Positions 16,868 to 26,520 of a DNA stretch of 64,000 nt are shown piece after piece. This stretch comes from Hyphomicrobium_A sp963776675 (GTDB taxonomy: Bacteria; Pseudomonadota; Alphaproteobacteria; Rhizobiales; Hyphomicrobiaceae), in contig CAVZNR010000043.1 in the NCBI GenBank assembly GCA_963776675.1, positions 35,180-99,179 of the forward strand, in the 5' to 3' direction. Below the pieces are notes generated by a model. That model had not been told where the DNA came from. It was given only the letters and a program-made list of their open reading frames with translations, and made no database searches. Within the stretch, counting starts at the first letter, position 1. Each line of letters starts with the position of its first letter. The position numbers and the translations under genes were made by a program.

Positions 16868-19015
16868 TCAAACGGGGCTCGCCTCCGCACTGCTTTTCGA
16901 CATGAAGCGCGCCAGCCGTTCCGCGGCGAGCCGCCCCAAGGCCGGCCGCTCGAGGCGGAAGAGTTCGATGTCGGTCACCTCGAAGCCAAGGAACGTACCC
17001 GGAGCATCCGGGAGCTTCGAAGTGCGCCGCTTCACATCCGCGACGATCACGCCGGCGTCGAAGCGACCCTGGATTGCCTCGAACAGCGCCCGCGCAGCCT
17101 CGGTACGGCCCACCACGATGATGTGGTCGTAGGCGGTGTCGAGTGCATCGAGAGCAAGGTTGAGCTGATCGGGATCGAGCAGATCGTCCGGCGCGTCTGT
17201 GCCACCTCCCGCGGCAATAATCTGCGCGTTGCTTGCGGGAATGCGCGCGACCACGTCTTCGAACTTCGCTTCCCCCATCAGAAGCTCCGAAAGGCCCGGA
17301 CGCGGCGGCACACCCAGGGATTCGGCGATGCCATGACCTTCAAGGCTCCAGTCGACCAGCATGACATCGGCGCCGGAGTCAGCCAGCGTCCGTGCCAGCT
17401 CGACCGCTTCAGGACCGGAATCGACACCATCGATCTCCCCGGTAACCAGCGTGCGGAACCCGCCGACATCGGGCGGCCGTACCAGCAGCTCGTTTGCCAG
17501 TGCCGCCACTGAATCAACGGTGCTGACGGCACCGACCGACTTGACGGCCGAAGGTGCGGCAGGGCTCGGCGCCTGTGGTGACGTGCGAACCAGTCCGGCT
17601 GCAGCGGGCGACCACGCCGGTTTGGGACCGCGCGCCGCCGTGAACAGGGCCTTGGTTGCGACGATCGCGATGCCAAACAGGAGAACGGCTACTACGACCA
17701 GCGCGGCATAGGGGATACGTTTGGGGAAGCTCGGAACACCTGTGGGACGCGCCGTCGTGATGATCTGCGCATCGGTGGGAACAGCGCGGCTGTCAGCCAG
17801 GGCGCGATTAGCCTCATAGCGCGCCTGCAAACGCCCTAGCTCGGCGCGCTTCGACTTGGCGACCGCCTCGAGCTGGCGCAGCTTCACCTGATTGTCGCCG
17901 GTGCCGACGACCCGCACCTTCAGGTCGTCGATGCTTTTCTGGACCGCGGCCTCACGCATGGTCGCAACGGAGGCACCCTTCTCGATACCCTCCACGATCT
18001 TTCCGACCTCGGCCTTGATCTGCCGCTGCAGGCCGGCGAGATCGGCGCGGATCTGGCGCATGCGCGGGTGCCCTGGGAGCAGCGTCGCCGAAAGCTCGGA
18101 AAGCTGCCGCTCCAGGCGCACGCGCTGTTGCACCAGGTTCTGAATCAGCGGCGACTTCTGCACATCGGGTAGCGCCTCGGTATTGCCGGCGCTCACCATG
18201 TCGCGCACCGACTGGGCGCGTGCCTCCGCCTCGTTGCGGGCCGCCTGCACTCTGCTCAATTCTGCAGTCAGCTCACCGAGCTGCTGCTGATTGAGCCCCG
18301 TGTCGTTGGGACCGCCTTTGAAAATGTTGGCCTGCCCGCGGAAGCGCTCGACGGCCGCCTCCGCCTCGCTGACCTCTTTCATCAGCTTGTCCATCTTGGG
18401 TTGCAGCGCCTTCTGCACCTCGTCGGTGCCGGCGACGGTCCGCGTCGCCAGCGAAGTGCGATACGTCTCAGCGATGCGGTTGGCCACCTCAGCTGCCAGC
18501 TTCGGATCCTGAGAGCTGAACTGGATGCCAATGAAGCGGCTCTCCTTGGGGGAGTAGACATTTAGCCGATCAAAATAGGCCTGTAGTACGCGGTCCTGAT
18601 CGCTCTGATTTCCCTGGCTGAAATCGAGAGCACTGCGGATCCGACCCACGAGCGACGGCGGCTGCAACGCGCTGTTGAACTCTGGTTTGCTAGCAAGCCC
18701 TTCCTTGGCGATGATCTGGCTCGCAAGATCGGGCGACATGAGCGCACGCAAGTGCGTGTTGATCGCCTCCTTGTCGAGGCGGGCGGCCACGCCGTCGGAA
18801 GAACCGCCGGAGGCGGACTCTGCAGTTGTCCCCTCTCGCTCGGGCGGCACCACCTGGATCTGCGCTTCCGACGTGTAGCGTGGCACGACGAAGGAGAGGG
18901 CAGCGAACGCGATGATCCCCAGCGCCAATGCGGCGAGGAGAAGCTTGGGCAGGCTTGCCCGCAGGGCGCGCCAGATGGCGGTGATGTCGATGTCGTCGGG
19001 GGACGCAGAAGTCAT
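16868..19015 (-). CDS. Wzz/GNVR polysaccharide co-polymerase fused to a degenerate BY-kinase-like domain
   Basis: 715 residues. A Wzz domain with a first membrane segment (LLLAALALGIIAFAALSFVV) is followed by a long periplasmic coiled coil rich in Glu, Arg and Gln. A second membrane segment (YAALVVVAVLLFGIAIVA) leads to a cytoplasmic C-terminal domain from about residue 500. That domain aligns with CpsD/Wzc tyrosine kinases (VMLVDWSLEGHGIAESLG resembles Walker A'; PGLSELLMGE matches the family). Where the Walker A GKS/T should be it reads GVDSGPEAVEL, and no Tyr cluster ends the chain. ATP hydrolysis is therefore unlikely. It probably controls polysaccharide chain length. The export lipoprotein gene is divergent from it. 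Confidence 0.88.
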   Translation of the reverse strand: MTSASPDDIDITAIWRALRASLPKLLLAALALGIIAFAALSFVVPRYTSEAQIQVVPPEREGTTAESASGGSSDGVAARLDKEAINTHLRALMSPDLASQIIAKEGLASKPEFNSALQPPSLVGRIRSALDFSQGNQSDQDRVLQAYFDRLNVYSPKESRFIGIQFSSQDPKLAAEVANRIAETYRTSLATRTVAGTDEVQKALQPKMDKLMKEVSEAEAAVERFRGQANIFKGGPNDTGLNQQQLGELTAELSRVQAARNEAEARAQSVRDMVSAGNTEALPDVQKSPLIQNLVQQRVRLERQLSELSATLLPGHPRMRQIRADLAGLQRQIKAEVGKIVEGIEKGASVATMREAAVQKSIDDLKVRVVGTGDNQVKLRQLEAVAKSKRAELGRLQARYEANRALADSRAVPTDAQIITTARPTGVPSFPKRIPYAALVVVAVLLFGIAIVATKALFTAARGPKPAWSPAAAGLVRTSPQAPSPAAPSAVKSVGAVSTVDSVAALANELLVRPPDVGGFRTLVTGEIDGVDSGPEAVELARTLADSGADVMLVDWSLEGHGIAESLGVPPRPGLSELLMGEAKFEDVVARIPASNAQIIAAGGGTDAPDDLLDPDQLNLALDALDTAYDHIIVVGRTEAARALFEAIQGRFDAGVIVADVKRRTSKLPDAPGTFLGFEVTDIELFRLERPALGRLAAERLARFMSKSSAEASPV

Positions 19016-19181
19016 GTAATGGGACCCGGCTCGAAGGAAGACCTAATCGTTGCGCCAAATTAGAGCGCGGCCAGGTAAGAATTTCCTTAAACGTCCGAAG
19101 AAAAGACAACCGGTCAGCCTTTCTTAACCAGTCGGACCCCAGATTGTGGGTGAAACCACGATCTCCTGGCACCGCATCACC

Positions 19182-19925
19182 ATGTCCCGATGGCTGGCAC
19201 CATTCACAGCGACTTTGCTCCTCGTACTGGGCGGATGCGCTCAGGACGAGCTGGGCCTCGGTGCCCTCGTCGGCGCCGACATCATCTTCGATGCGCCGGT
19301 TCAGGCCGGCCCCCCTCCGGGGCAGCCGATTCCCGTGGCCGACATGGGCGGCGGCTGGGGTGAGACAAGCATCATTCCTGCGGGCGCCATGGTGTCGCCG
19401 ACGCCCGTACCCTGGGGCCCGCCGGTCGTGGTTCCTGCCGGACCCTTCGTGGCACCCAACCCGCACGCCCCTTACATCCTCGGCACCGGCGACAAGCTGC
19501 GCATCTTCGTCTACGGGCAGCCGAACCTGTCGCGCGTCTACGCGGTCGATCAGGCGGGCGATGTGCCCTTCCCGCTCATAGGCAATGTTCGCGCCCGCGG
19601 ACGCACCAGCACGGAGCTCGCCCGCGCCATCAGCGCCCGGCTCGCGCGCGACTTCGTGCGCGATCCCTTCGTGACGGTCGATGTCGCGCAGAACCGCCCG
19701 TTCTTCATCCTGGGCGAGGTGCGGCTTCCCGGCCAGTACCCCTACGTGTCCGGCATGACGGTCGAAACGGCGGTGGCGATTGCAGGCGGCTATACCGAAC
19801 GCGCCAGCGAGCGCCGCTTCCGCATCACCCGCCGCTTTGACGGCCTCGTCGATCAAATCGAGGCGCCGTCCGACTACGCGCTGCAGCCTGGCGATACGGT
19901 CTACGTCTTTGAACGCTTTTTCTAG
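19182..19925 (+). CDS. Polysaccharide export lipoprotein (Wza/GumB-like)
   Basis: 247 residues. A lipoprotein signal (TATLLLVLGGCAQ) marks outer-membrane anchoring through Cys at about residue 20. After a Pro-rich stretch comes the Poly_export domain (YILGTGDKLRIFVYGQPNLS, then DVPFPLIGNVRARGRTSTEL) and one SLBB-like unit (PFFILGEVRLPGQYPYVSGM). It forms the outer-membrane channel for the exopolysaccharide. The ATG at 19182 is chosen because it starts the signal sequence. A glycosyltransferase begins 25 bp downstream. Confidence 0.9.
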   Translation: MSRWLAPFTATLLLVLGGCAQDELGLGALVGADIIFDAPVQAGPPPGQPIPVADMGGGWGETSIIPAGAMVSPTPVPWGPPVVVPAGPFVAPNPHAPYILGTGDKLRIFVYGQPNLSRVYAVDQAGDVPFPLIGNVRARGRTSTELARAISARLARDFVRDPFVTVDVAQNRPFFILGEVRLPGQYPYVSGMTVETAVAIAGGYTERASERRFRITRRFDGLVDQIEAPSDYALQPGDTVYVFERFF

Positions 19926-19950
19926 GGTGGAGCCGAGGAGGCAGGTGAGC

Positions 19951-21081
19951 GTGACGAGGCGCTTGCGCATCCTGCATTGTCTGCGCGCCCCGGTCGGCGG
20001 CCTCTTCCGCCACGTCCTCGACTTGAGCGCAGAGCAATCCGCCCGCGGCCACGACGTCGGTCTTATCATCGACGCCAACACCGGCGACCGCCTCACCGAT
20101 CAGCGGCTCGTGCGCGTCGCACCCCGCCTTTCGCTCGGCGTCGCCCGCATTCCTATGAGCCGCCTGCCGGGTCTGGGCGACGCTGCGGTGATCCGCACCG
20201 TCCACCAAATTGCACGACGCCAGGACGCCCAGGTACTGCATGGCCACGGCGCCAAGGGCGGAGCCTATGCGCGTCTGGCGGCACGCGCGTTGAAGCGCGA
20301 GGGGCGGCAGACGGTGTCGATCTACACACCACACGGCGGCAGCCTGCATTACCCGCCCACATCGGCGCCGGGCATGCTCTATCTCGCCATCGAGAAGATC
20401 CTGGCCCGCTTCACCGACGGGCTGATCTTTGAGAGCGACTACATGCGCCGTCTCTACGAAGAGCGCGTCGGCCGCAGCGTCGCCCCGACCCAGGTTATTA
20501 CCAATGCGCTGCAGCCGGCGGACTTCGCCCCGCACGTGCCGGCCCCCGATGCCGTCGATTTCCTGTTCGTCGGCGAGCTGCGCCGCTTGAAGGGCGTCGA
20601 CGTTCTCTTGCGCGCGCTGGCCGAAGTGGCGCGGGCGCACCCCGTGCAGCTCCTCATCGTCGGCTCTGGCCCCGACCGCGATCTCTTCCTGAAACTCACC
20701 GACGAGCTTGGACTGGGGCGCGTCGCCACGTTTGCCGGCGCCATGCCAGCACAGCTCGCCTTCCGCCGTGCACGCGCCATCGTCGTGCCCTCGCGGGCGG
20801 AGAGCCTGCCCTATATCGTGCTGGAGGCGGCGGCGGCGGCGATGCCGCTGATCGCCACCGAGGCCGGCGGCATTCCCGAGATCGTCGAGGGCTCGGACAC
20901 CAAGCTATTGCCGCCCGGCGACGTCTACGCACTTGTGCGGGCGATGAATGCGTTTCTGGACGATCCGCAGAAGGCTATGGCGCGTGCGCAGAGGCTGAAG
21001 CAGACAGTGCAAAAGCGCTTCGCCATCGACATGAAGGCCGCGGCCGTCTTGGATTTCTACGGCACGCTGCTGACCCGCTAA
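19951..21081 (+). CDS. GT4-family glycosyltransferase
   Basis: 376 residues with a GT-B fold. The N-terminal half binds acceptor (RILHCLRAPVGGLFRHVLDL; LHGHGAKGGAYARLAARAL). The C-terminal half carries the nucleotide-sugar pattern VDFLFVGELRRLKGVDVLL, LIVGSGPD and the E-x7-E motif in SRAESLPYIVLEAAAAAMP. It adds a sugar to the growing repeat unit; the donor is not deducible. The GTG at 19951 is chosen because GAGGAGG at 19935-19941 is nine bases upstream; a GTG at 19945 is too close. Confidence 0.88.
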   Translation: MTRRLRILHCLRAPVGGLFRHVLDLSAEQSARGHDVGLIIDANTGDRLTDQRLVRVAPRLSLGVARIPMSRLPGLGDAAVIRTVHQIARRQDAQVLHGHGAKGGAYARLAARALKREGRQTVSIYTPHGGSLHYPPTSAPGMLYLAIEKILARFTDGLIFESDYMRRLYEERVGRSVAPTQVITNALQPADFAPHVPAPDAVDFLFVGELRRLKGVDVLLRALAEVARAHPVQLLIVGSGPDRDLFLKLTDELGLGRVATFAGAMPAQLAFRRARAIVVPSRAESLPYIVLEAAAAAMPLIATEAGGIPEIVEGSDTKLLPPGDVYALVRAMNAFLDDPQKAMARAQRLKQTVQKRFAIDMKAAAVLDFYGTLLTR

Positions 21082-21189
21082 CCTTAACGGAAAACCTTAC
21101 GAATGGAGGCTCCCGGGCGCCGCCCGGTGGCACGATGCCTGCTTTGGTAGTCAGTAAACATCAGGTCAGCACGAGACGAGCACCTAATA

Positions 21190-22707
21190 ATGCTGAACAC
21201 GGCCAGAGCTTCGATCGCAGAAAGCGCGCAGTCCGCCTTCGGAATGCTGCCGTTGGCGCGCCCACGCCTGGCCGACTTCCGCTTTAACGATAAGTCGAGC
21301 CTCGTGTCCCTGGTGGTGATCCGCGGCGCGGTCCGCCTGCTCGATTTCGGGACAGTCGTCCTTTTGGGACTGGCGATCGCGCTCCTTTACATTTCGGAGC
21401 CGATCGTCGCAGGGCGCATAGCGTTCCTGCTAGCCGTCGCGGCGGTGGGGCTCGCCGCGGTTGCCTCCTTCGAGCTTCTGCGTCTCTACACGCTCCCCGC
21501 CTTCACCTCGGTGCTGCGGCAGATGCCGCGCCTGCTGCTCGGGTGGACCGCCGCTTTCGCGCTCCTCATCGCCGGTGTCTTCTTCATGAAGATGGGCCAC
21601 GAGTTCTCGCGCGTGTGGTTTGCGCTTTGGTACACTGCGGGCGCTGCAGCGATCGTCACCGAGCGTTTCGCCGTATCGGCGCTCGTGCGTCATTGGACGC
21701 GCGAGGGGCGCCTTTATCGCCGCGCGGCCATCTACGGCGGCGGCACACTGACTGAGAAGCTCATCGGCGAGCTCGAGATCGACGTCGACAGCGACGTGCG
21801 CATTACCGGCATCTTCGATGACCGCGGCGACGACCGCGTCGACCGGATCGTCGCGGGCTATCCGCGACTCGGTAAGCTCGATGATCTCGTCGAGTTCGCC
21901 CGCTCCACGCGCCTCGACATCGTCATCGTGGCTCTGCCCATCACCGCCGAGCAGCGCCTTATCGACGTCACCCGCTCGCTGTCGGTGCTCCCCACCGAGG
22001 TCAAGCTGCCTGCACGCTCCTCGGCTCTGCGCTTTACCTCCGACACCTATTCTCGCGTCGGCAACGTGGCGATGATCGACCTGGTCGAGAAGCCGATCGC
22101 CGACTGGGGCACAGTGGGCAAGTGGACGTTCGACAAGGTCGTCGGCCTCCTCGCGCTGGCCCTGCTCGCACCGGTCATGGCCGCGGTCGCACTCGCCATC
22201 AAGCTCGACAGTCGCGGTCCGGTGCTTTTCCGGCAGAAGCGCCATGGCTTCAACAACGAGCTGATAGAGATCTTCAAGTTCCGCTCGATGTACGTCGACC
22301 GCTGCGACGCCAATGCAGCGAGGCTCGTCACCAAGGACGACCCGCGCGTCACCCGCATCGGCCGGTTCATCCGCAAGACCAGCCTCGATGAGCTGCCGCA
22401 GCTCTTCAACGTGATTGCGGGATCGCTATCGCTGGTCGGCCCGCGCCCGCATGCGCTCGAGGCCAAGGCGGCTGGTGAGCTTTACGTCAAAGTCGTCGAT
22501 GGCTACTTCGGCCGCCACAAGGTTAAGCCGGGCATCACCGGCTGGGCGCAGATCAACGGCTGGCGTGGCGAGACCGATACGCCCGATAAGATTCAGAAGC
22601 GGGTGGAACACGACATTTACTATATCGAGAACTGGTCGCTGCTTCTCGATCTCTACATCCTCATAAAGACCCCGTTCGCGCTTCTCAAATCGGAGAACGC
22701 CTACTGA
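21190..22707 (+). CDS. Undecaprenyl-phosphate sugar-1-phosphate transferase (WcaJ-like)
   Basis: 505 residues. Four to five N-terminal membrane segments (for example VVLLGLAIALLYI and LLLGWTAAFALLIAGVFF) are followed by a CoA-binding-like middle domain (RAAIYGGGTLTEKLIGEL). The C-terminal bacterial sugar transferase domain has GPVLFRQKRHGFNNE, EIFKFRSM, SLDELPQLFNVIAGSLS and LVGPRPHA. It transfers a hexose-1-phosphate to undecaprenyl phosphate, starting the repeat unit at the inner membrane. It lies 108 bp after the glycosyltransferase. Confidence 0.92.
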   Translation: MLNTARASIAESAQSAFGMLPLARPRLADFRFNDKSSLVSLVVIRGAVRLLDFGTVVLLGLAIALLYISEPIVAGRIAFLLAVAAVGLAAVASFELLRLYTLPAFTSVLRQMPRLLLGWTAAFALLIAGVFFMKMGHEFSRVWFALWYTAGAAAIVTERFAVSALVRHWTREGRLYRRAAIYGGGTLTEKLIGELEIDVDSDVRITGIFDDRGDDRVDRIVAGYPRLGKLDDLVEFARSTRLDIVIVALPITAEQRLIDVTRSLSVLPTEVKLPARSSALRFTSDTYSRVGNVAMIDLVEKPIADWGTVGKWTFDKVVGLLALALLAPVMAAVALAIKLDSRGPVLFRQKRHGFNNELIEIFKFRSMYVDRCDANAARLVTKDDPRVTRIGRFIRKTSLDELPQLFNVIAGSLSLVGPRPHALEAKAAGELYVKVVDGYFGRHKVKPGITGWAQINGWRGETDTPDKIQKRVEHDIYYIENWSLLLDLYILIKTPFALLKSENAY

Positions 22708-22736
22708 GCGACGCGTAAGTTCGAGTACCGCGTACC

Positions 22737-24095
22737 ATGTCTGCCGTCAGCATCGCATACGACAGCACCGGCCTTGCCGGCGCAGCGCCTAGCGTTCGCA
22801 AGAGCTGGGTGCACCGGCTAGTCTTGGCGCTCGTCGCAGTGACGATTGCCTCCAGCGGAATCGTGTTCACCGAGCCCGCACCCGTCGATGCGTTGACCAT
22901 CGGCCTGATCGTGCTGCTGCCTACCGTCGGACTGGTCGCCTTCAATCCGGCGATCCTCGTCTACTTCTCCCTGTGGGCAGTGGCGGGCGCTGCCGCGATC
23001 CTCGCCGCAACGCTGTCGCTCGACCTCAGCTTGACACTCACCCACGTGGGCGTGACGCTCTACCTCTATTTCGCCTCGGTGGTGTTTGCCGGATTCGTGG
23101 CCAAGAGCCCCATCCGCCACACCGAGCTCATCTTCAAGGCGTGGACCTGGGCGGCGGTGGTGGTGGCGATCGCGGCGCTCGTCGGCTATTTCGCGCTCGT
23201 GCCCGGCGCCTACGACCTGTTGACGAAGTTCGATCGCGCGAGCGGGACATTCAAGGACCCGAACGTGCTGGGACCGTTCCTCATCGCGCCGATACTTTAT
23301 CTTTTGCACGTGGCGCTGCAGCGCTCCGCGCTCCGCATGATTGTGCCGCTCAGCATCGTCGGCCTGCTGTCGCTGACGGTGCTTTTAACGTTCTCGCGCG
23401 GCGCCTGGATGAACCTTGGCGTGGCGACATTCGTCTACGGCTATCTGGCGCTGCTGACCAGCGCGCGCGCCTCCGCGCGTCTCAAGATCGCGGCGCTCAT
23501 TATGGCTGGCGTTTTGTTGGCCGCCGGTGTCGTCGCCGTGGCGCTCACCTCCGACACGATCTCCGACATGTTTTCCGAGCGCGCCAACCTGGCGATGTCC
23601 TATGACGTCGGACCCGAAGGGCGGTTCGGCGGTCAGCAGAAGGCGATCGATCTCATCGTCGAGCACCCGCTGGGCATCGGCGCGGAGGAGTTTTCCACCC
23701 GCCACCACCCCGAGGAAGTGCACAACGTCTATCTGAGCATCCTCCTCAATGCTGGCTGGCTCGGCGGCGGCATTTACTGGATCCTCGTCGCGTTGACACT
23801 CACGCTCGGCATCCGGCACGCCATGAAGGCGACAGAGGCGCGCCCGCTTTTTCTCATCGCCTACGCCGCCTTTGTCGGCGTGGCGCTCGAGGGCCTGATC
23901 GTCGATACCGACCACTGGCGCCACTTCTATCTGCTGATGGCCATCATCTGGGGCCTGATGAGCGCCGCCAGCGCTGTGCAACCCGCACCGCCTGCCGCAG
24001 TGCCGACGAGGCGGCGACCACGCGCGCGCTTGCTGCCGGCGCGGCCGCTCCGGCCCGCGCTGAGGCACCGCACGCCCGCTATCGTGACCCGCTAG
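22737..24095 (+). CDS. O-antigen ligase family / Wzy-like membrane protein
   Basis: 452 residues with ten or more membrane segments. A long periplasmic loop includes FKDPNVLGPFL and LLTFSRGAWMNLGV, and EEVHNVYLSILLNAGWLGG carries the conserved His of the Wzy_C family. It is probably the polymerase for the exopolysaccharide encoded here. The C-terminal tail is basic and Pro-rich. Its last four bases overlap the stop of the convergent DUF1513 gene. Confidence 0.88.
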   Translation: MSAVSIAYDSTGLAGAAPSVRKSWVHRLVLALVAVTIASSGIVFTEPAPVDALTIGLIVLLPTVGLVAFNPAILVYFSLWAVAGAAAILAATLSLDLSLTLTHVGVTLYLYFASVVFAGFVAKSPIRHTELIFKAWTWAAVVVAIAALVGYFALVPGAYDLLTKFDRASGTFKDPNVLGPFLIAPILYLLHVALQRSALRMIVPLSIVGLLSLTVLLTFSRGAWMNLGVATFVYGYLALLTSARASARLKIAALIMAGVLLAAGVVAVALTSDTISDMFSERANLAMSYDVGPEGRFGGQQKAIDLIVEHPLGIGAEEFSTRHHPEEVHNVYLSILLNAGWLGGGIYWILVALTLTLGIRHAMKATEARPLFLIAYAAFVGVALEGLIVDTDHWRHFYLLMAIIWGLMSAASAVQPAPPAAVPTRRRPRARLLPARPLRPALRHRTPAIVTR

Positions 24096-25213
24096 CGGAT
24101 CATCCGAAGGTGATTGTCGAAGGCGCGGCCCGGAAACGAGGCCACGGTTAGGTGTGTGTGGTCGGGCTGCTCGCTCTGTATGACACCCATTCCCGAGCTC
24201 AGCGCAAAGCCGGACTTCGAGATGCCGGTAAGGCCGCAGCTGTCCATCAGCTGCGTCTCGCCGACGACGGTCCCCTGCTCGGTATCGACATAGATGATGC
24301 GCCCCGCGCGCGGTGCTGAAGCAGCGAGCACCCGCCCGGCGCCGTCGAACGCCACGGCGCCGATGTAGCCGGCCAACGAAGCCCCGTGCGGTGTGTCGGG
24401 TTCAATGATGCGCAGAGGCTTGTCCATGGAGGCACAGCCCACCAGCTCCGGCGACTCGGCCGTCTCCCCTTCCCACTGGCAACCGAACCAGACGGCGCCC
24501 CGCGCGTCGGCGGCAACGTGACGAATGGAGAGCTTGTGCAGCGCCGAACTCTGCTTGTGCTGGGCGAGCAACGCCCCCAACTCTGCATCGACGAAAGCGA
24601 GCGAGGGCATCATGCTGTCCAGGTTGAGCTTTTCGCGCCCCGTCTCAATATGCGTCTCGATGCCTCCGTTGGCGATCGCGAACGTCTTGCCGTCGGCGAG
24701 CAGGATCACCTCGTGCGGACCGATGCCGTACGTCGGCAGCTCGCCGATGCGCTTGTAACCGGCCGTTGCGTTGTAGACGCCGATCAGTCCCTGACGCGTC
24801 TCGGCATCGTGCTCAGTCGCATAAAGCAAGCGTCCGTCGTGCGAGAAGACGCCGTGACCGTAGAAATGGCGGTTCGCCGGCGTCGTAAACAGCACCGGCT
24901 CGCGGCGACCGTGAATGTCGAAGGCGAGGGCGAAGGAGCCCGGACGGCGGGCGAAGACGACAGCCTGCCCGCTGGCTCGGTCGAGCGCGATGTCGTGACC
25001 GCGCTCCTTCAGCGGATATTCCCGTACGATCTCGCCGTCGAGCGTGAGAATGACGACCGAGTAAGTCCCGTCGGGCCGTCGGCAGGCAGCAATGAGATCG
25101 CCAGCCTCCACTGCATCACCGTCGCCCGTGTCGAGCATGCCCGCGAACGAGCGCGATGCCGACGCCAGCACCAGCGCCGAGCCGATCAGGAAGTGTCTTC
25201 GATCAATCGCCAT
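24092..25213 (-). CDS. DUF1513 protein (periplasmic beta-propeller, imelysin-associated)
   Basis: 373 residues. It starts MAIDRRHFLIGSALVLASAS, a Tat-like twin-arginine signal. The mature part repeats beta-propeller blades (GHGVFSHDGRLLYATEH, YGIGPHEVILLADGKTFAI, GYIGAVAFDGAGRVLAAS). DUF1513 proteins are commonly encoded next to imelysin genes, with no proven role; periplasmic iron handling is inferred from context. Its start codon lies inside the end of the upstream imelysin gene (11-base overlap), so the pair is coupled. Confidence 0.87.
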   Translation of the reverse strand: MAIDRRHFLIGSALVLASASRSFAGMLDTGDGDAVEAGDLIAACRRPDGTYSVVILTLDGEIVREYPLKERGHDIALDRASGQAVVFARRPGSFALAFDIHGRREPVLFTTPANRHFYGHGVFSHDGRLLYATEHDAETRQGLIGVYNATAGYKRIGELPTYGIGPHEVILLADGKTFAIANGGIETHIETGREKLNLDSMMPSLAFVDAELGALLAQHKQSSALHKLSIRHVAADARGAVWFGCQWEGETAESPELVGCASMDKPLRIIEPDTPHGASLAGYIGAVAFDGAGRVLAASAPRAGRIIYVDTEQGTVVGETQLMDSCGLTGISKSGFALSSGMGVIQSEQPDHTHLTVASFPGRAFDNHLRMIR

Positions 25214-26288
25214 CGAGCTCGTTGAACCCAATCATCAGACCGGCAAGCGGAGCAAGCTCGCGCCCGACGAGCTTGCGGATCCCTTCCACATGAAAGCGAA
25301 CGAAGTGCAGACGCCGCAAGCGCTCAGGATCCTTGCCTGCGCTCGGTTTCTCTCTTACCGCAGCGGGTGCATCCTCGGCCAGCCTCTTGAACGCCGTTGT
25401 GATCCAGCGCGGCATCCAGTCCTTGGCCTTCGGCACTGTGGCGGAAAGACCCATAGCCTCGTAGAGCGCGTGCAACGACGCCAGCGAGGCGGCAATGTAG
25501 TCCGCGCTGAGGCCCGACGCGGCGAACGGCAGCCGCGCCTTTTTGCCCGGGCTCGTCTCAGCCTCCATCAACGGGGCCACCTGCCGATCCTGCACCATCT
25601 GCAGTCCCGTGATCAGCGCGCGGGCAAATTCCGCCGGTGGCTCGGCCGGCGTCTTGTAGCTTTCATTCTGCGGGCCCGGTTTCAGCATCTTGCGGCGCCA
25701 GTCGCCCGTGCTGCTCCAGCCCGCGGAAAGCTCACCTGCAATGTTGGAAAGATTGTGCGCAATCGCTGCTGCCAGCGCACAGCGGTAGCGCCCCTCCTCG
25801 TCCTGGCTCGTCAAAGGGTGCTTGTTGTCCCAGAGCAGCGCCTCGAGTGCCGGCAGCCCTTGAATTGCCGCGCTCTTCTGGCGCAGCGCATCGGCGCCCA
25901 GGGCCGTTTGATCCCGCCGCCCGACCAATGCGCGCAATTGACGCTGCATCACGCCGCGCGGGTCCGGCCAGAAAGAGAAGCGTTCAGGCAGCCCCGTCAC
26001 GGACATGGGACCGAAACGCAAAAACTCGACCTTGGCCCAGGCAAGCGCCGTGCTTTTGAAATCGGTGCGGGCAGCCGACAAGCGTTCAGTCTTACCGCCG
26101 CAAACCGCCTCGAGATCGCTCGCAAGCTTATCGGTACCGCTCTTTAGCTCGGCAAAGCGTGGCACCACGTAGGTATCGATGACGCGTGCCGTCATCTCTG
26201 GCAGTGCAGGCGCAGCCCCTGCGGGAGCGTACGCTGCGGTAAAAACGATTGGGAGCAGAAGACCAACGGCTGATGCCCATCTCGACAC
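25203..26288 (-). CDS. Imelysin family protein (IrpA-like)
   Basis: 361 residues with a signal peptide (VSRWASAVGLLLPIVFTAAY). The imelysin pattern covers LPEMTARVIDTYVVPRFAEL, then WAKVEFLRFGPM, FWPDPRGVMQRQL, IQGLPALEALLWD and the C-terminal MIGFNELDGD. The G-x-H-x-x-E metal motif of canonical imelysins is not present; QGLPALEALL occupies the region. It is a close paralogue of the protein at 29432-30538. The GTG at 26288 is preferred because GAGAGGA lies nine bases upstream. It is coupled to DUF1513. Confidence 0.87.
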   Translation of the reverse strand: MSRWASAVGLLLPIVFTAAYAPAGAAPALPEMTARVIDTYVVPRFAELKSGTDKLASDLEAVCGGKTERLSAARTDFKSTALAWAKVEFLRFGPMSVTGLPERFSFWPDPRGVMQRQLRALVGRRDQTALGADALRQKSAAIQGLPALEALLWDNKHPLTSQDEEGRYRCALAAAIAHNLSNIAGELSAGWSSTGDWRRKMLKPGPQNESYKTPAEPPAEFARALITGLQMVQDRQVAPLMEAETSPGKKARLPFAASGLSADYIAASLASLHALYEAMGLSATVPKAKDWMPRWITTAFKRLAEDAPAAVREKPSAGKDPERLRRLHFVRFHVEGIRKLVGRELAPLAGLMIGFNELDGD

Positions 26289-26321
26289 GGATCGCAATCC
26301 TCTCCCAGGCCTCGTGAGCAC

Positions 26322-26520
26322 GCACGGCTCTCATTGGAAGCATTCAAAATAGCATCGCCCATGCCGCGTGCGAACGCCACGGTGCGAAGCCGGCTTCAAT
26401 CAGAAAAATATTCTTGACTTAATCAGTAGGAAATCATTCAGATCGCAACGAACCTTCCAACCGATCGAACGGCCAAGATAGCAAATGGCCCCGCTTGGCC
26501 AGAACTAGAGGACGTCGACG
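26322..26520. promoter_or_regulatory. Divergent promoter region of the imelysin locus
   Basis: The region separates two imelysin units and is AT-richer than its surroundings. It contains an inverted repeat, AGAA-N5-TTCT at 26402-26414, directly followed by TTGACT (possible -35 for the rightward gene) and TGA-N5-TCA. Iron-responsive control (Irr or RirA type) would be expected from gene content, but spacing does not match a textbook site. AGAGGA before 26521 is the ribosome-binding site. Confidence 0.4.
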
